This document shows, one piece after another, positions 9,132-17,369 of a stretch of DNA of 64,000 nucleotides. Origin of the DNA: SIG672 sp045580325. Lineage in GTDB: Bacteria; Bacillota; Clostridia; Oscillospirales; CAG-272. Location of the stretch: NCBI GenBank assembly GCA_045580325.1, contig JAZNNR010000028.1, positions 4,208-68,207 on the forward strand. The letters run 5' to 3'. Position numbers and translations under genes: made by a program. Every line of letters starts with the position of its first letter. Position 1 is the stretch's first letter. Below the pieces are notes generated by a model. It did not search any database. It saw nothing but the letters and a program-made list of their open reading frames with translations, and was not told the DNA's origin.

Positions 9132-9407
9132 TTATCCGTTATTTTCAAGTTCTTCCTCGAGAGAAAGATATACCTCTTCGGGTATCTGACACTCGAGATT
9201 TTTTTCAAAGCGTTTAGCTTTTTTTGCCTTTGCAAAGCAAGCTGCATTTTGACAAATATATGCGCCTCTCCCCGATTTCTTTCCTGTAAAATCAAGAGAA
9301 ATATCTCCTTCCGGTGATCTTACAAGGCGTATAAGATCCTTTTTCGGAAAAGACTGCATACATCCAAGACATTTTCTGCTTGGAATTTTTTTAGGCTTAA
9401 TCGGCAT
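9132..9407 (-). CDS. rnpM: YlxR / RnpM (DUF448) RNA-binding protein
   Basis: YlxR-family protein (91 aa). The motif RKCLGCMQSFPKKDLIRLVRS and the GRGAYIC segment are diagnostic. In Bacillus subtilis it has been shown to bind the RNase P RNA and modulate its activity (RnpM). It lies between nusA and ylxQ in the conserved order, 23 bp after nusA. Confidence 0.92.
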   Translation of the reverse strand: MPIKPKKIPSRKCLGCMQSFPKKDLIRLVRSPEGDISLDFTGKKSGRGAYICQNAACFAKAKKAKRFEKNLECQIPEEVYLSLEEELENNG

Positions 9408-9430
9408 ACCTTTACTCCGTTTTAGCTTTT

Positions 9431-10468
9431 TTATTCAACTCTTATATCGATTTTATATCCTGTAAGTCTTGCGGCAAGACGGGCGTTCTGTCCCGATTTA
9501 CCTATCGCAAGCGAGAGTTGATCACTGTCAACGATAACGTGGCAGACCTTTTCGCCGTCAATTACTACTTCCTTTACAGCAGCAGGTGCAAGTGCGTTTG
9601 CAATAAACTCTTCGGGATTTTCGCTATACATAATTATATCGATCTTTTCTCCGCCAAGCTCATTGATAATATTCTGAATTCTAGATCCGTGCGAACCGAT
9701 ACAAGCACCGATAGGATCGACGGATTCATCTCTCGACCAAACTGCCATCTTTACTCTTGAGCCTGCTTCACGTGTGATAGCCTTGATAGTAACAGTTCCG
9801 CTCTGTATTTCGGGAATGTCGTTTTCGAACATTCTCTTTACCATATGAGAGTGTGTTCTCGAAAGAGTTACGATAGGACCTTTAAGAGAATCCTTACTTA
9901 CCTCTGTTACGAACACCTTTATATGCTGACCGACAATGAAGGTTTCTCCGGGGATCTGCTCGCTCTTAAGAAGAGTTGCGATGCTTGTTCCCGTATCAAC
10001 GAGAACGTTTCCGTTCTGAGGATCGATCCTCTGAACAGTGGCAGTGATAATTTCTTCTTTCTTGTCCTCGTATTCTTTAATTATCATTCCGCGCTCAGCT
10101 TCTCTGATACCCTGAATTATTACCTGCTTTGCAGTCTGAGCGGAAAGACGCCTGAAGTTCTTTGTTTTGAGTTCAACTTCAACGACACTTCCGAGCTTGT
10201 ATCTTTTGCTGAGCTTTTTAGCCTCTTCAAGATAGATGTGATTTATCTCATTATATTCCTCGAAATCGTTATCGACAACCTCGCGAAGCTGGAACACTCT
10301 TACGTCCTTCTTTGCAGGATCGATAAATACGCGCACATTACTGCTTCCGCCCTGCTCGCGTTTGTATGCACTTACAAGTGCTGCTTCGATCTTTTCGATC
10401 ATATACTCCTTCGGGATTCCCTTTTCAGCTTCAAGCTGTTCTAGAGCTTTAAAAAACTCTGCGTTCAT
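9431..10468 (-). CDS. nusA: Transcription termination/antitermination factor NusA
   Basis: NusA (345 aa). It has the N-terminal RNA-polymerase-binding domain, an S1 domain (about residues 135-200), then KH1 and KH2; DPIGACIGSHGSRIQNI is the KH1 signature and AIGKSGQNARLAARLTGYKIDI the KH2 end. It lacks the acidic repeats of the enterobacterial protein, as usual in Firmicutes. It modulates pausing and termination. The operon leader contains a terminator-like hairpin, which makes NusA-dependent autoregulation plausible (inference). Confidence 0.97.
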   Translation of the reverse strand: MNAEFFKALEQLEAEKGIPKEYMIEKIEAALVSAYKREQGGSSNVRVFIDPAKKDVRVFQLREVVDNDFEEYNEINHIYLEEAKKLSKRYKLGSVVEVELKTKNFRRLSAQTAKQVIIQGIREAERGMIIKEYEDKKEEIITATVQRIDPQNGNVLVDTGTSIATLLKSEQIPGETFIVGQHIKVFVTEVSKDSLKGPIVTLSRTHSHMVKRMFENDIPEIQSGTVTIKAITREAGSRVKMAVWSRDESVDPIGACIGSHGSRIQNIINELGGEKIDIIMYSENPEEFIANALAPAAVKEVVIDGEKVCHVIVDSDQLSLAIGKSGQNARLAARLTGYKIDIRVE

Positions 10469-10519
10469 TTTCAGTCCGTACCTTTCATAAAAATAATTTT
10501 ATTGTTTACTTCTTAAATT

Positions 10520-10996
10520 TTAATTTTCAAAATCAAACACCGTGCTTGCCTTGGAGATCGCACCTCTGTCAAACTCGTGCTTTTCGCCGTCTATGCTTAT
10601 ATATATCTTTTCACCGTCTTCACTAACGTCAAGAATTCCTGTAAATTGGCGCAGTCCGTTGTGCGGTGCAAAAAGCTTAATCATTACCTTTTCTCCGACC
10701 GACTTCAGAAAATGCTCTTTTGTGCGAATCGTTCTCTCAAGACCGGGAGAAGAAACCTCCAGATGATAAGCGGTCTCGATAGGATCAGCATCGTCGAGAA
10801 GCGGATCGATAGCTCTGTGTACCTTTTCACAGTCGTTTATATCAATTCCGTTTTCGCTGTCTATCGTTATTCGAAGAAACCACTCAGAGCCTTCTTTAAG
10901 AAATTCAACGTCCCAGACATCGTATCCGAGTTCGTTTATCGGTCCCTCAAGAAGCTCTCTTACGATCACAGCCGTTTTGTTATCGTTTTTAGCCAA
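10520..10996 (-). CDS. rimP: Ribosome maturation factor RimP
   Basis: RimP (about 158 aa), needed for 30S subunit maturation. Segments seen are YDVWDVEFLKEGSEWFLRITID, the VSSPGLER motif and a C-terminal SH3-like domain. I prefer the TTG at 10996 as start (protein beginning MAKNDNKTA): the strong AGGAGG lies about 9 bp upstream of it but only one base from an in-frame ATG at 11005. First gene of the rimP-nusA-ylxR-ylxQ-infB operon, 51 bp before nusA. Confidence 0.9.
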   Translation of the reverse strand: MAKNDNKTAVIVRELLEGPINELGYDVWDVEFLKEGSEWFLRITIDSENGIDINDCEKVHRAIDPLLDDADPIETAYHLEVSSPGLERTIRTKEHFLKSVGEKVMIKLFAPHNGLRQFTGILDVSEDGEKIYISIDGEKHEFDRGAISKASTVFDFEN

Positions 10997-11031
10997 AACG
11001 CACATACCTCCTATGAAAATGCGATAATCAT

Positions 11032-11062
11032 AAAAATCGGAAGAGTGCTTTCACACTCTTCC
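11032..11062 (-). terminator. Leader hairpin (attenuator candidate) upstream of rimP-nusA
   Basis: Perfect 9-bp stem GGAAGAGTG / CACTCTTCC (arms at 11054-11062 and 11039-11047, 6-nt loop), followed on the reverse strand by GATTTTTATG. It lies between the promoter and rimP, so it can act only on this operon's own transcripts or on read-through from upstream. Confidence 0.6.
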
Positions 11063-11084
11063 AACCATCACGATCCTTACTATA

Positions 11085-11113
11085 ATATATTATAACATAT
11101 TTTTTCTAAATTG
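11085..11113 (-). promoter_or_regulatory. Promoter of the rimP-nusA-infB operon
   Basis: On the reverse strand TTGCAA and TATAAT are spaced by 16 bp. The predicted transcription start lies about 20 nt before the leader hairpin. Confidence 0.6.
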
Positions 11114-11171
11114 CAATAGTTTTTAGAAAAAAATCGTATTTATTTTGATTTTTTGGGGTATTAACGCCCTA

Positions 11172-11576
11172 TCAGTTACCATTACTATAGTTTTTATTGC
11201 AATTTGAACAAATTGAATAGCCATCTGCGAGATAAGATTCAAGCTCGCTGCGCGGTCTTACGAGCTTATTTGATTCCTTGATAGTCCCTGCATACGAGCA
11301 CTTGGTGCTGAGATGTATCTTTTTGCTCGATTTATTGATTATAATATCTTCATCCGATACGTCCTGTGAACCGCTCTCTCCATTTTCGTTTTCGCCGTCG
11401 TTTTTGTCCGAGTTGTCAGAGTTATCTACGCTGTCTTCCGCTTCATCGGGAATTCCCTTTACATCAGTAAGAACAGTAAGACCTGAATTTTTATTTGCCT
11501 TGCACGATACAAGTCCGGCGGCAAGCAGAAATGCCAAAAGCAATATCAAAATCCTTCTGCGCATCTTTTTCTCCAA
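11172..11576 (-). CDS. Small lipoprotein with C-terminal Cys-motif domain
   Basis: Unknown secreted protein (134 aa). A basic start and hydrophobic stretch end in the lipobox LVSC (Cys near residue 25), so it is probably lipid-anchored. A Ser/Asp/Glu-rich linker (about 40-78) leads to a small domain with HLSTKCSYAGTIKESN and DGYSICSNCNK. Its single Cys followed by a CxxC suggests a small metal or structural site; I have seen this domain at the C-termini of other Firmicutes extracellular proteins. It follows the next gene by 6 bp, so the two likely form an operon. Function unknown. Confidence 0.75.
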   Translation of the reverse strand: MEKKMRRRILILLLAFLLAAGLVSCKANKNSGLTVLTDVKGIPDEAEDSVDNSDNSDKNDGENENGESGSQDVSDEDIIINKSSKKIHLSTKCSYAGTIKESNKLVRPRSELESYLADGYSICSNCNKNYSNGN

Positions 11577-11582
11577 AACAGA

Positions 11583-11897
11583 TTATTTATTATGTCTGTC
11601 AAGACGGATAATGCCGTAGTCGAGCGCCTCATAAAGACTCTTCTTAGCAAACTGCTCTACAAGTCTTTCGGAAACAGGCTTCGAAGCGTCGGTGCTGAGT
11701 ATCTGTCCGACAATGTTTTCGGGCACTTCAAGCTTGATATTCGGGTCTTCGGTCTCAATCGTCTTGTTTCCGAGTATCATAAGAAAAAGAACGTATTTAT
11801 CTTCCATACTACCGTAGCAGATAAGATTGTTTTCTCTTACGAGCGGACGGTTTTTATACATAAGGTGTTTACCCTCAAATATGATTTCGTTTTCCAT
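11583..11897 (-). CDS. Hypothetical cytoplasmic protein
   Basis: Soluble 104-aa protein with no signal peptide or membrane segment. It opens MENEIIFEGKHLMYKNRPLV and contains a segment VLFLMILGNKT that resembles a strand-rich small domain. I do not recognise a family. A GGAGGA Shine-Dalgarno precedes the ATG. It is the first gene of a two-gene unit with the lipoprotein downstream. Confidence 0.7.
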   Translation of the reverse strand: MENEIIFEGKHLMYKNRPLVRENNLICYGSMEDKYVLFLMILGNKTIETEDPNIKLEVPENIVGQILSTDASKPVSERLVEQFAKKSLYEALDYGIIRLDRHNK

Positions 11898-11993
11898 ATA
11901 TTTCTCCTCCGTTTTGTAAAGTTTGATTACTTTCGTTATATTCTATCACAAACATACTCTTTAATCAAGAGCATATTGTAAATAAATTAAAAT

Positions 11994-13151
11994 TTAATCC
12001 CTGATATAAGGTTTTATTCCTTCGTTTTTTGTAATTTCACCCTGAAAAGAGTACGCAAGGTCTGATTTTTCCATAATGTGATACTGTTTTTCGGACAGCT
12101 CTGAAAATTTGTTATGTGCTGATTTAGTCGCAATAACATTTATTTTTGCAGTTTTTGAAAACTCTCGCAAAGCATTCCGTCCTTCCTTGCTGCTTGCAAG
12201 CACTGTCGTATACTGCGGCATCTCGGCAATATCCTCTTTCGTAACGCCGAGAAAAGCGAAGTTAAACGCTCTGCGTATTCTTGCGTCGGTATATTTCTTT
12301 GTCGCCACCGCGCCAAAAAGTTCGGAAAGTGTTTTAAATTTTCCGCTCTTTGCCGCGTTTATCAGTCTTGACGATAGATCAAAGCTCATTTCGGGAGCCT
12401 GTGCGAGCTTTTCGGGCTCTGCATACGCAAGGAAAAGTATTCCCGCAGTATCCGAGATATTTTGCAAGAATTTCGGTGCTTTCAGAGTTTTTTCAAATAT
12501 TTCCTCGGGAATACATTTTTCAAGATTTTCGTTATCAAAAGTGAAAATATACTTTCTACTCTCGGTTGCCGAAAAATCCTTGAAGCGCTTTATAAAAAGC
12601 GGTTTAATATCGCTTTTGAAGAAATTTATTGCCGATATATATTCAAGAGCGAGAATATCGTTAGGCTTTCTTGAAAGCTCTATGCCGTACATTCTTTCAA
12701 AGGTTTCACTTCTTACCTCGGCATACGATTTTGAGGTGTTTTTATAGTCTGAAAGCGACTTGGCAAGCTCGGTTTCAAAGTCCTTGCTTGAAAGCTTCTC
12801 GGCGCAGTCGGTAATATAATCCTCGTCTGACGATTCGCTGCCAAAGGCTAGATAGTCTATATCACCGAGATTTTCGGCAATAGATACTCCCGCGCGTGCA
12901 AAGGACTGCGCGTAAGAGGCGGACCAAGGAAACGGAAGCTCGAGAACAAGGTCGGCTCCGCAGTCGGCAGCCAGTTCGGCGCGTTTATGTTTTGACATAA
13001 CGGCAAGAGTCCCCCTTTGCACGAAATTTCCGCTCATTATACATACGATGCAGACAGGCTCAGGTGCGAAACGCTCGCGTATTCTCTCAAAAAGTAGTTT
13101 GTGCCCGTTATGAAAAGGGTTAAATTCACAAATAACCGCAACTTTTATCAT
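11994..13151 (-). CDS. tmcAL: tRNA(Met) cytidine acetate ligase TmcAL (YlbM)
   Basis: Nucleotidyltransferase-fold enzyme (385 aa) that in Bacillus makes N4-acetylcytidine at the wobble position of elongator tRNA-Met from acetate and ATP. The N-terminus VICEFNPFHNGHKLLFE carries the HxGH motif, followed by MSGNFVQRGTLAVMSKHKRAE and ELPFPWSASYAQSFA, all TmcAL hallmarks. It diverges from acetate kinase (ackA), an arrangement worth noting because free acetate is its substrate. It ends 96 bp before the preceding small gene. Confidence 0.93.
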   Translation of the reverse strand: MIKVAVICEFNPFHNGHKLLFERIRERFAPEPVCIVCIMSGNFVQRGTLAVMSKHKRAELAADCGADLVLELPFPWSASYAQSFARAGVSIAENLGDIDYLAFGSESSDEDYITDCAEKLSSKDFETELAKSLSDYKNTSKSYAEVRSETFERMYGIELSRKPNDILALEYISAINFFKSDIKPLFIKRFKDFSATESRKYIFTFDNENLEKCIPEEIFEKTLKAPKFLQNISDTAGILFLAYAEPEKLAQAPEMSFDLSSRLINAAKSGKFKTLSELFGAVATKKYTDARIRRAFNFAFLGVTKEDIAEMPQYTTVLASSKEGRNALREFSKTAKINVIATKSAHNKFSELSEKQYHIMEKSDLAYSFQGEITKNEGIKPYIRD

Positions 13152-13209
13152 TGTTTTTTCCCACTTTTGTAAATTTTTAAATATTTGGGTTTATTTTTGC
13201 TTTTTTCTA

Positions 13210-13238
13210 TTGAAAAATGGATAAATTTGATATATAAT
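13210..13238 (+). promoter_or_regulatory. Promoter of ackA
   Basis: TTGAAA (13210-13215), 17-bp spacer, TATAAT (13233-13238); a 60-nt leader ends in a GGAGGA Shine-Dalgarno before the ackA ATG. Confidence 0.75.
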
Positions 13239-13297
13239 ATTTAACATATTAGATATTAACACAAAAATTCATATTTGTCAATCGGAGGAAAAAAATA

Positions 13298-14521
13298 ATG
13301 AACGTACTCGTTGTAAACGCAGGAAGCTCTTCACTCAAGTATCAGCTCATCGATACCCTTACAGAAGACGTAAAGTGTAAAGGTATCTGTGAAAGAATCG
13401 GTATTGAAGGAAGCCTTATCGAACACAAAATAAACGGAGAAAAGATCGTTAAGAATTACGATATGCCTAACCACTCTGTTGCTATGAAGATCGTTGTTGA
13501 CACTCTTTGCGACGCTGAGATCGGTTGCATTAAGGACGTTTCCGAGATCGAAGCTATCGGACACCGTGTCGTACACGGCGGCCCTTACTTCTTCGAAAGC
13601 TGCCTTGTAACTCCCGAGGTTATCGAAAAGCTCAAGCTCTGCTATGATTTCGCACCTCTCCACACACCCGCTCACCTTATGGGTATCGAGGGCTGTACCG
13701 CTGTTATGCCTGACGTAAAGCAGGTTCTCGTATTTGATACAGCATTCCATCAGACAATGCCCCCGAAGGCATACTTCTACCCCCTCTCCTACGATATGTA
13801 TGAGGACTACAAGATCCGCCGTTACGGTGCTCACGGAACATCTCACCGCTTCGTTTCGGGTATCATGAACGAGATCCTCGCAAAGAAGGGTGTTACGGGC
13901 GACACAAAGATCGTAACCTGCCACATCGGTAACGGTTCTTCTATCTCTGCTGTACGCGGCGGCAAGGTAATTGACACATCTATGGGCTTTACTCCTCTTG
14001 AAGGCGTTGAAATGGGTACACGCTGCGGCTCTATCGACCCTGCGATCGTCCCCTACATGATGGAAAAGAAGAACTGGTCAAGCAGTGAGGTTGCAAGCTA
14101 CATGAACAAGAAGTGCGGATTCCTCGGACTCACAGGTATGTCCGACTCCCGTGATCTTGAAAGCGCAGTTGAAAACGGTCCTTCCGATCCCAACTACGAA
14201 CGCGCAGAGCTTGCCACAAGCATTCTCTTCTATCAGATAAAGAAGTACATCGGCTCTTACACCGCTGCTATGGGCGGACTTGACGCTATCGTATTCACCG
14301 CAGGTCTTGGCGAAAACAACCCCAGACTTCGTGAAATGGTTTGCGCTGATATGGAATTCTTCGGTGTTGAGATCAACAAGGAGCTCAACGCAAAGACACT
14401 TCGTCAGTCGGATATAGTTAAGCTCTCTACCGAAAACTCCAAGGTTGACGTTTACCTTATCCCCACAAACGAAGAACTCGTAATCGCAAAGGATACAGAG
14501 GCTATCGTTTCTGCTCTTTAA
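13298..14521 (+). CDS. ackA: Acetate kinase
   Basis: Acetate kinase (407 aa, normal length) converting acetyl phosphate and ADP to acetate and ATP, the substrate-level phosphorylation step of fermentation. Signatures: NAGSSSLKYQL at the N-terminus, HRVVHGG (about residue 89), HGTSH (about 181), CHIGNGSS and FTAGLGENNP near residue 330. Codon choice is noticeably C-ending and regular compared with neighbours, as expected of a highly expressed gene. No pta is adjacent in the window. It has its own promoter and terminator, so it is monocistronic. Confidence 0.98.
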   Translation: MNVLVVNAGSSSLKYQLIDTLTEDVKCKGICERIGIEGSLIEHKINGEKIVKNYDMPNHSVAMKIVVDTLCDAEIGCIKDVSEIEAIGHRVVHGGPYFFESCLVTPEVIEKLKLCYDFAPLHTPAHLMGIEGCTAVMPDVKQVLVFDTAFHQTMPPKAYFYPLSYDMYEDYKIRRYGAHGTSHRFVSGIMNEILAKKGVTGDTKIVTCHIGNGSSISAVRGGKVIDTSMGFTPLEGVEMGTRCGSIDPAIVPYMMEKKNWSSSEVASYMNKKCGFLGLTGMSDSRDLESAVENGPSDPNYERAELATSILFYQIKKYIGSYTAAMGGLDAIVFTAGLGENNPRLREMVCADMEFFGVEINKELNAKTLRQSDIVKLSTENSKVDVYLIPTNEELVIAKDTEAIVSAL

Positions 14522-14541
14522 TTAAAACGAAATACAAAAAA

Positions 14542-14576
14542 AGCATTTACTGCACGTGCGGTAAATGCTTTTTTTA
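14542..14576 (+). terminator. Terminator of ackA
   Basis: Stem AGCATTTAC (14542-14550) with GTAAATGCT (14561-14569), extendable into the GC-rich loop, followed by TTTTTT. Confidence 0.9.
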
Positions 14577-14606
14577 TGTAAAAATACGTGAAAAGAATAT
14601 TTACTC

Positions 14607-14635
14607 TTGAAAAGTTAACAATTATGTGGTAAAAT
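14607..14635 (+). promoter_or_regulatory. Promoter of the DtxR/MntR-like gene
   Basis: TTGAAA (14607-14612), 17-bp spacer, TAAAAT (14630-14635), 32 bp before the GTG start. Confidence 0.6.
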
Positions 14636-14667
14636 AAATAAAAAGATACTGAGAAAGGGGTATAACA

Positions 14668-15042
14668 GTGCATTTACAGGAATCAGGAGAAATGTATCTC
14701 GAAGCTATCCACGTTCTATCAATGAAGCTCTCCTGTGTTCGTTCTATCGACATCAGCGAGCATCTCGGATATTCCAAGCCAAGTGTCAGCCGTGCGGTAG
14801 GTCTTCTCAAAAACGGCGGATATATCGTTGTTGACAAGGACGGATTCATAACTCTTACTGATGAAGGAAAAGAAGTAGCTGAAAAAATTTACGAGCGTCA
14901 TACCCTTCTAACAAATTTTCTCTGCTCCCTCGGAGTTGATGAAGAAACCGCCTCTGAGGATGCTTGCAGACTCGAACACGTGATAAGCGACAAATCTTTT
15001 GCGGCTATAAAGCGTTACGCTCTCGAAAAAGGTGAAAACTGA
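14668..15042 (+). CDS. Metal-dependent regulator, DtxR/MntR family
   Basis: Short DtxR/MntR-type repressor (124 aa) with an N-terminal winged helix (VRSIDISEHLGYSKPSVSRAV near residues 24-44) and the dimerisation/metal domain, without the SH3-like domain of DtxR. Candidate metal ligands are Glu in QESGEMYLEAI, His in RHTLLTNFL (about 77) and the EDACRLEHV helix. Members sense Mn or Fe and repress transporters. GTG start supported by GAGAAAGGGG 7 bp upstream. It stands alone, so its targets are elsewhere or not identifiable. Confidence 0.88.
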   Translation: MHLQESGEMYLEAIHVLSMKLSCVRSIDISEHLGYSKPSVSRAVGLLKNGGYIVVDKDGFITLTDEGKEVAEKIYERHTLLTNFLCSLGVDEETASEDACRLEHVISDKSFAAIKRYALEKGEN

Positions 15043-15052
15043 ATAAACAGTA

Positions 15053-15087
15053 AAGGCAGATACTTTCGTATCTGCCTTCATTTTTTA
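15053..15087 (+). terminator. Terminator after the DtxR/MntR-like gene
   Basis: Perfect 11-bp stem AAGGCAGATAC (15053-15063) with GTATCTGCCTT (15068-15078), TTTC loop, then CATTTTTT. Confidence 0.9.
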
Positions 15088-15101
15088 TAGATTTTTATAA
15101 A

Positions 15102-15410
15102 TTAGTTATCAAATTCGCTTTCGTCGAAGTCTTCGCTTGTAGGTACTTCGAATTCTTCGTCAAACTCGTCCATATCAAGAAAATCACCGCAGAGCGAATC
15201 AAGTACGGTAAGACGCTCGTTTTCAGCAGATGCGCTCTTTACAAGAAGAATAGCTCCTATAACGCCGCCGAGTGCAGAAATAGCAAGGAACGCGCCCGAA
15301 AGGCTCTTACGCTTGCTCCACTGAGCGATTGACATAATAAGAAAAGAAATCGACTGAATAATAAGAACAAGTCCGATAGTAAATTTGGATTTTTCGATTG
15401 AATTTTTCAT
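15102..15410 (-). CDS. Small two-helix membrane protein
   Basis: Hypothetical 102-aa protein with two predicted membrane helices (residues about 11-28 and 40-58) and an acidic C-terminal tail rich in Asp, Glu and Phe. I do not recognise a family. It lies 35 bp downstream of prfB in the same direction and may be co-transcribed. Confidence 0.65.
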   Translation of the reverse strand: MKNSIEKSKFTIGLVLIIQSISFLIMSIAQWSKRKSLSGAFLAISALGGVIGAILLVKSASAENERLTVLDSLCGDFLDMDEFDEEFEVPTSEDFDESEFDN

Positions 15411-15445
15411 AACTGTGTAACACCTTTCTGAAAATATTTATTTAA

Positions 15446-16552
15446 TTATTTAGCGTTCATTTTAAGGTAAGCGTTAATAAATCCGTCTATATCTCCGTCC
15501 ATTACAGCCTGAATATTACCGCTTTCGTATCCTGTACGGGTATCTTTAGCGAGAGTATAAGGCATAAATACGTAGGAACGTATCTGCGCGCCCCATTCGA
15601 TATTGGTCTTGTTACCCTGAATGTCCTCTATACGCTCAAGATGCTCTCTTTCCTTTATTTCCATAAGCTTACTGCGGAGCATTTTGAGTGCCGTTTCTTT
15701 ATTCTGGAGCTGGCTTCGCTCGGTCTGACAGCCGACCACAATTCCTGTGGGAATATGGAGAATACGTATAGCACTGTCTGTCTTGTTGATATGCTGACCG
15801 CCTGCGCCGCTTGAACGGTGTGCGGTTATTTCTATGTCTTCATCTCTTATTTCGATAGTTCCGTCATCGGTAAACTCGGGCATTACCTCGACAGATGCAA
15901 ATGAGGTCTGTCTTCTTCCCGATGCGTCAAAGGGAGAAATACGTACAAGACGGTGAACTCCGTTTTCGCTCTTGAGATAGCCGTAAGCGTTGAGGCCTTC
16001 TATCATAATAGTTGCACTCTTGATACCTGCCGCTTCTCCGTCGAGCATATCGATAAGCTTGACGTTATATCCGTGCTTTTCGCCCCAACGTGTATACATT
16101 CTGTAAAGCATAAGAGCCCAATCCTGAGCCTCTGTTCCGCCTGCGCCCGGGTGGAAGGAAAGAATAGCGTTATTTGCATCGTATTCGCCCGAAAGAAGTG
16201 CGGAGATACGCTCTGTTTCCATTTCCTCTGCGATAGTTTCGGTCGTAGATACTATTTCATCTGTGAACGATTCATCGTCCTCTTCTATTGCAAGTTCTGC
16301 AAGCGACATCGTATCGTCGATCTTCGCCATAAGAGAGTTAAACTGTTCTATTTTATCCTTGGACTGCTTAAGCTTCTGAAGTATTTTACCCGAATTTGCC
16401 TGATCGTTCCAAAATCCTTCTTCGTATGTTTTCTTTTCAAGCTCTTCTGCCGTTGCCTCAAGCTCGGATATTCTGAGCGCCTGTGCAAGTTCTTTCATAT
16501 CCTCACGCATAGCGCGAAGTTTCTGCAGTGATTCTTCAAGCTGAATAATCAA
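15446..16552 (-). CDS. prfB: Peptide chain release factor 2
   Basis: RF2 (368 aa), which releases the peptide at UAA and UGA. The catalytic GGQ is at residues 251-253 in SSGAGGQHINKTDSA; the upstream SPFDASGRRQTSF carries the codon-recognition region. The frame is open from the first residue, so there is no programmed +1 frameshift as in E. coli prfB. The start is a TTG at 16552, supported by CGGAGG 8 bp upstream. Downstream of nif3 by 46 bp. Confidence 0.96.
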   Translation of the reverse strand: MIIQLEESLQKLRAMREDMKELAQALRISELEATAEELEKKTYEEGFWNDQANSGKILQKLKQSKDKIEQFNSLMAKIDDTMSLAELAIEEDDESFTDEIVSTTETIAEEMETERISALLSGEYDANNAILSFHPGAGGTEAQDWALMLYRMYTRWGEKHGYNVKLIDMLDGEAAGIKSATIMIEGLNAYGYLKSENGVHRLVRISPFDASGRRQTSFASVEVMPEFTDDGTIEIRDEDIEITAHRSSGAGGQHINKTDSAIRILHIPTGIVVGCQTERSQLQNKETALKMLRSKLMEIKEREHLERIEDIQGNKTNIEWGAQIRSYVFMPYTLAKDTRTGYESGNIQAVMDGDIDGFINAYLKMNAK

Positions 16553-16598
16553 ATCTGACCTCCGTGATTATATCGTATATAGTTTATTATTGTCGTTT

Positions 16599-17369
16599 TT
16601 ATATTGTTTTTATTATATTGCTGTCGTAAATTTCAACCTCCACGAGCTTATCGAATTCTTCGACAAGGTCTGCAAGGAAGTTAAGAATATGATTTTCGGT
16701 GTAGAAATGTCCCGCTTCTATTACGTTCATCGGAAATTCTGCCGCGTCTATCATATTGTTATAAGAAAGCGTTCCCGTAATGTATGTATCCGCGCCTGCT
16801 CTGTAAGCCGCCGCAAGAAGCTCTTTTCCGTCTCCGCCGCAGAGAGCCACCCTTGAAACCTCAAGCTGTGCGTTTACAAGGTTTACGCTTCGAGCGCCGA
16901 GCTGCTCTTTAACGTAGAGTGAAAATTCCTCGGGATCTGCGGGAATTTCAAGATTACCTATGCGTCCTATCATATCGGGATCGCCCGGAAGCACCTCAAC
17001 GTCCTCAACGCCGAGAAGCTCTGCGAGAGTATCGTTTACGCCGCCGTCAAGCGCGTCAAGACGTGTATGGAAGGACATCGCCGTGATCGAATTTTTAACA
17101 AGCGATATTACCTTTGAAGAAACGGCGTCATCTCCGCTTACGTTCTTCATAGGTCTGAATATCAGCGGGTGGTGAGAAATTATCACGTCAAAGCCTTCTG
17201 CTTCTGCGTATGCAACCACCTCGGAGGTAATATCGAGAGCAAGCAGTACTCTTTTGACCTCGGCAAATTTATCGGGACAGACCATAAGTCCGTCGTTATC
17301 CCACTCGCACGAAAGCTCGGGGGATATTATCTTATTGAGATAGGAATAAAGCTCATATACTGTCGCCAT
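16599..17369 (-). CDS. Nif3-like dinuclear metal centre protein
   Basis: Nif3/YqfO/YbgI family protein (256 aa), short form without the inserted domain. Metal-ligand motifs are SHHPLIFRPMKN near residue 65 and the C-terminal EAGHFYTENHIL. The family assembles into hexamers with a two-metal site; its reaction is debated (GTP cyclohydrolase I type 2 annotation is common). It overlaps trmK by 17 bp and has a GGAGGA Shine-Dalgarno inside trmK. The trmK-nif3 pair is conserved in Firmicutes. Confidence 0.92.
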   Translation of the reverse strand: MATVYELYSYLNKIISPELSCEWDNDGLMVCPDKFAEVKRVLLALDITSEVVAYAEAEGFDVIISHHPLIFRPMKNVSGDDAVSSKVISLVKNSITAMSFHTRLDALDGGVNDTLAELLGVEDVEVLPGDPDMIGRIGNLEIPADPEEFSLYVKEQLGARSVNLVNAQLEVSRVALCGGDGKELLAAAYRAGADTYITGTLSYNNMIDAAEFPMNVIEAGHFYTENHILNFLADLVEEFDKLVEVEIYDSNIIKTI

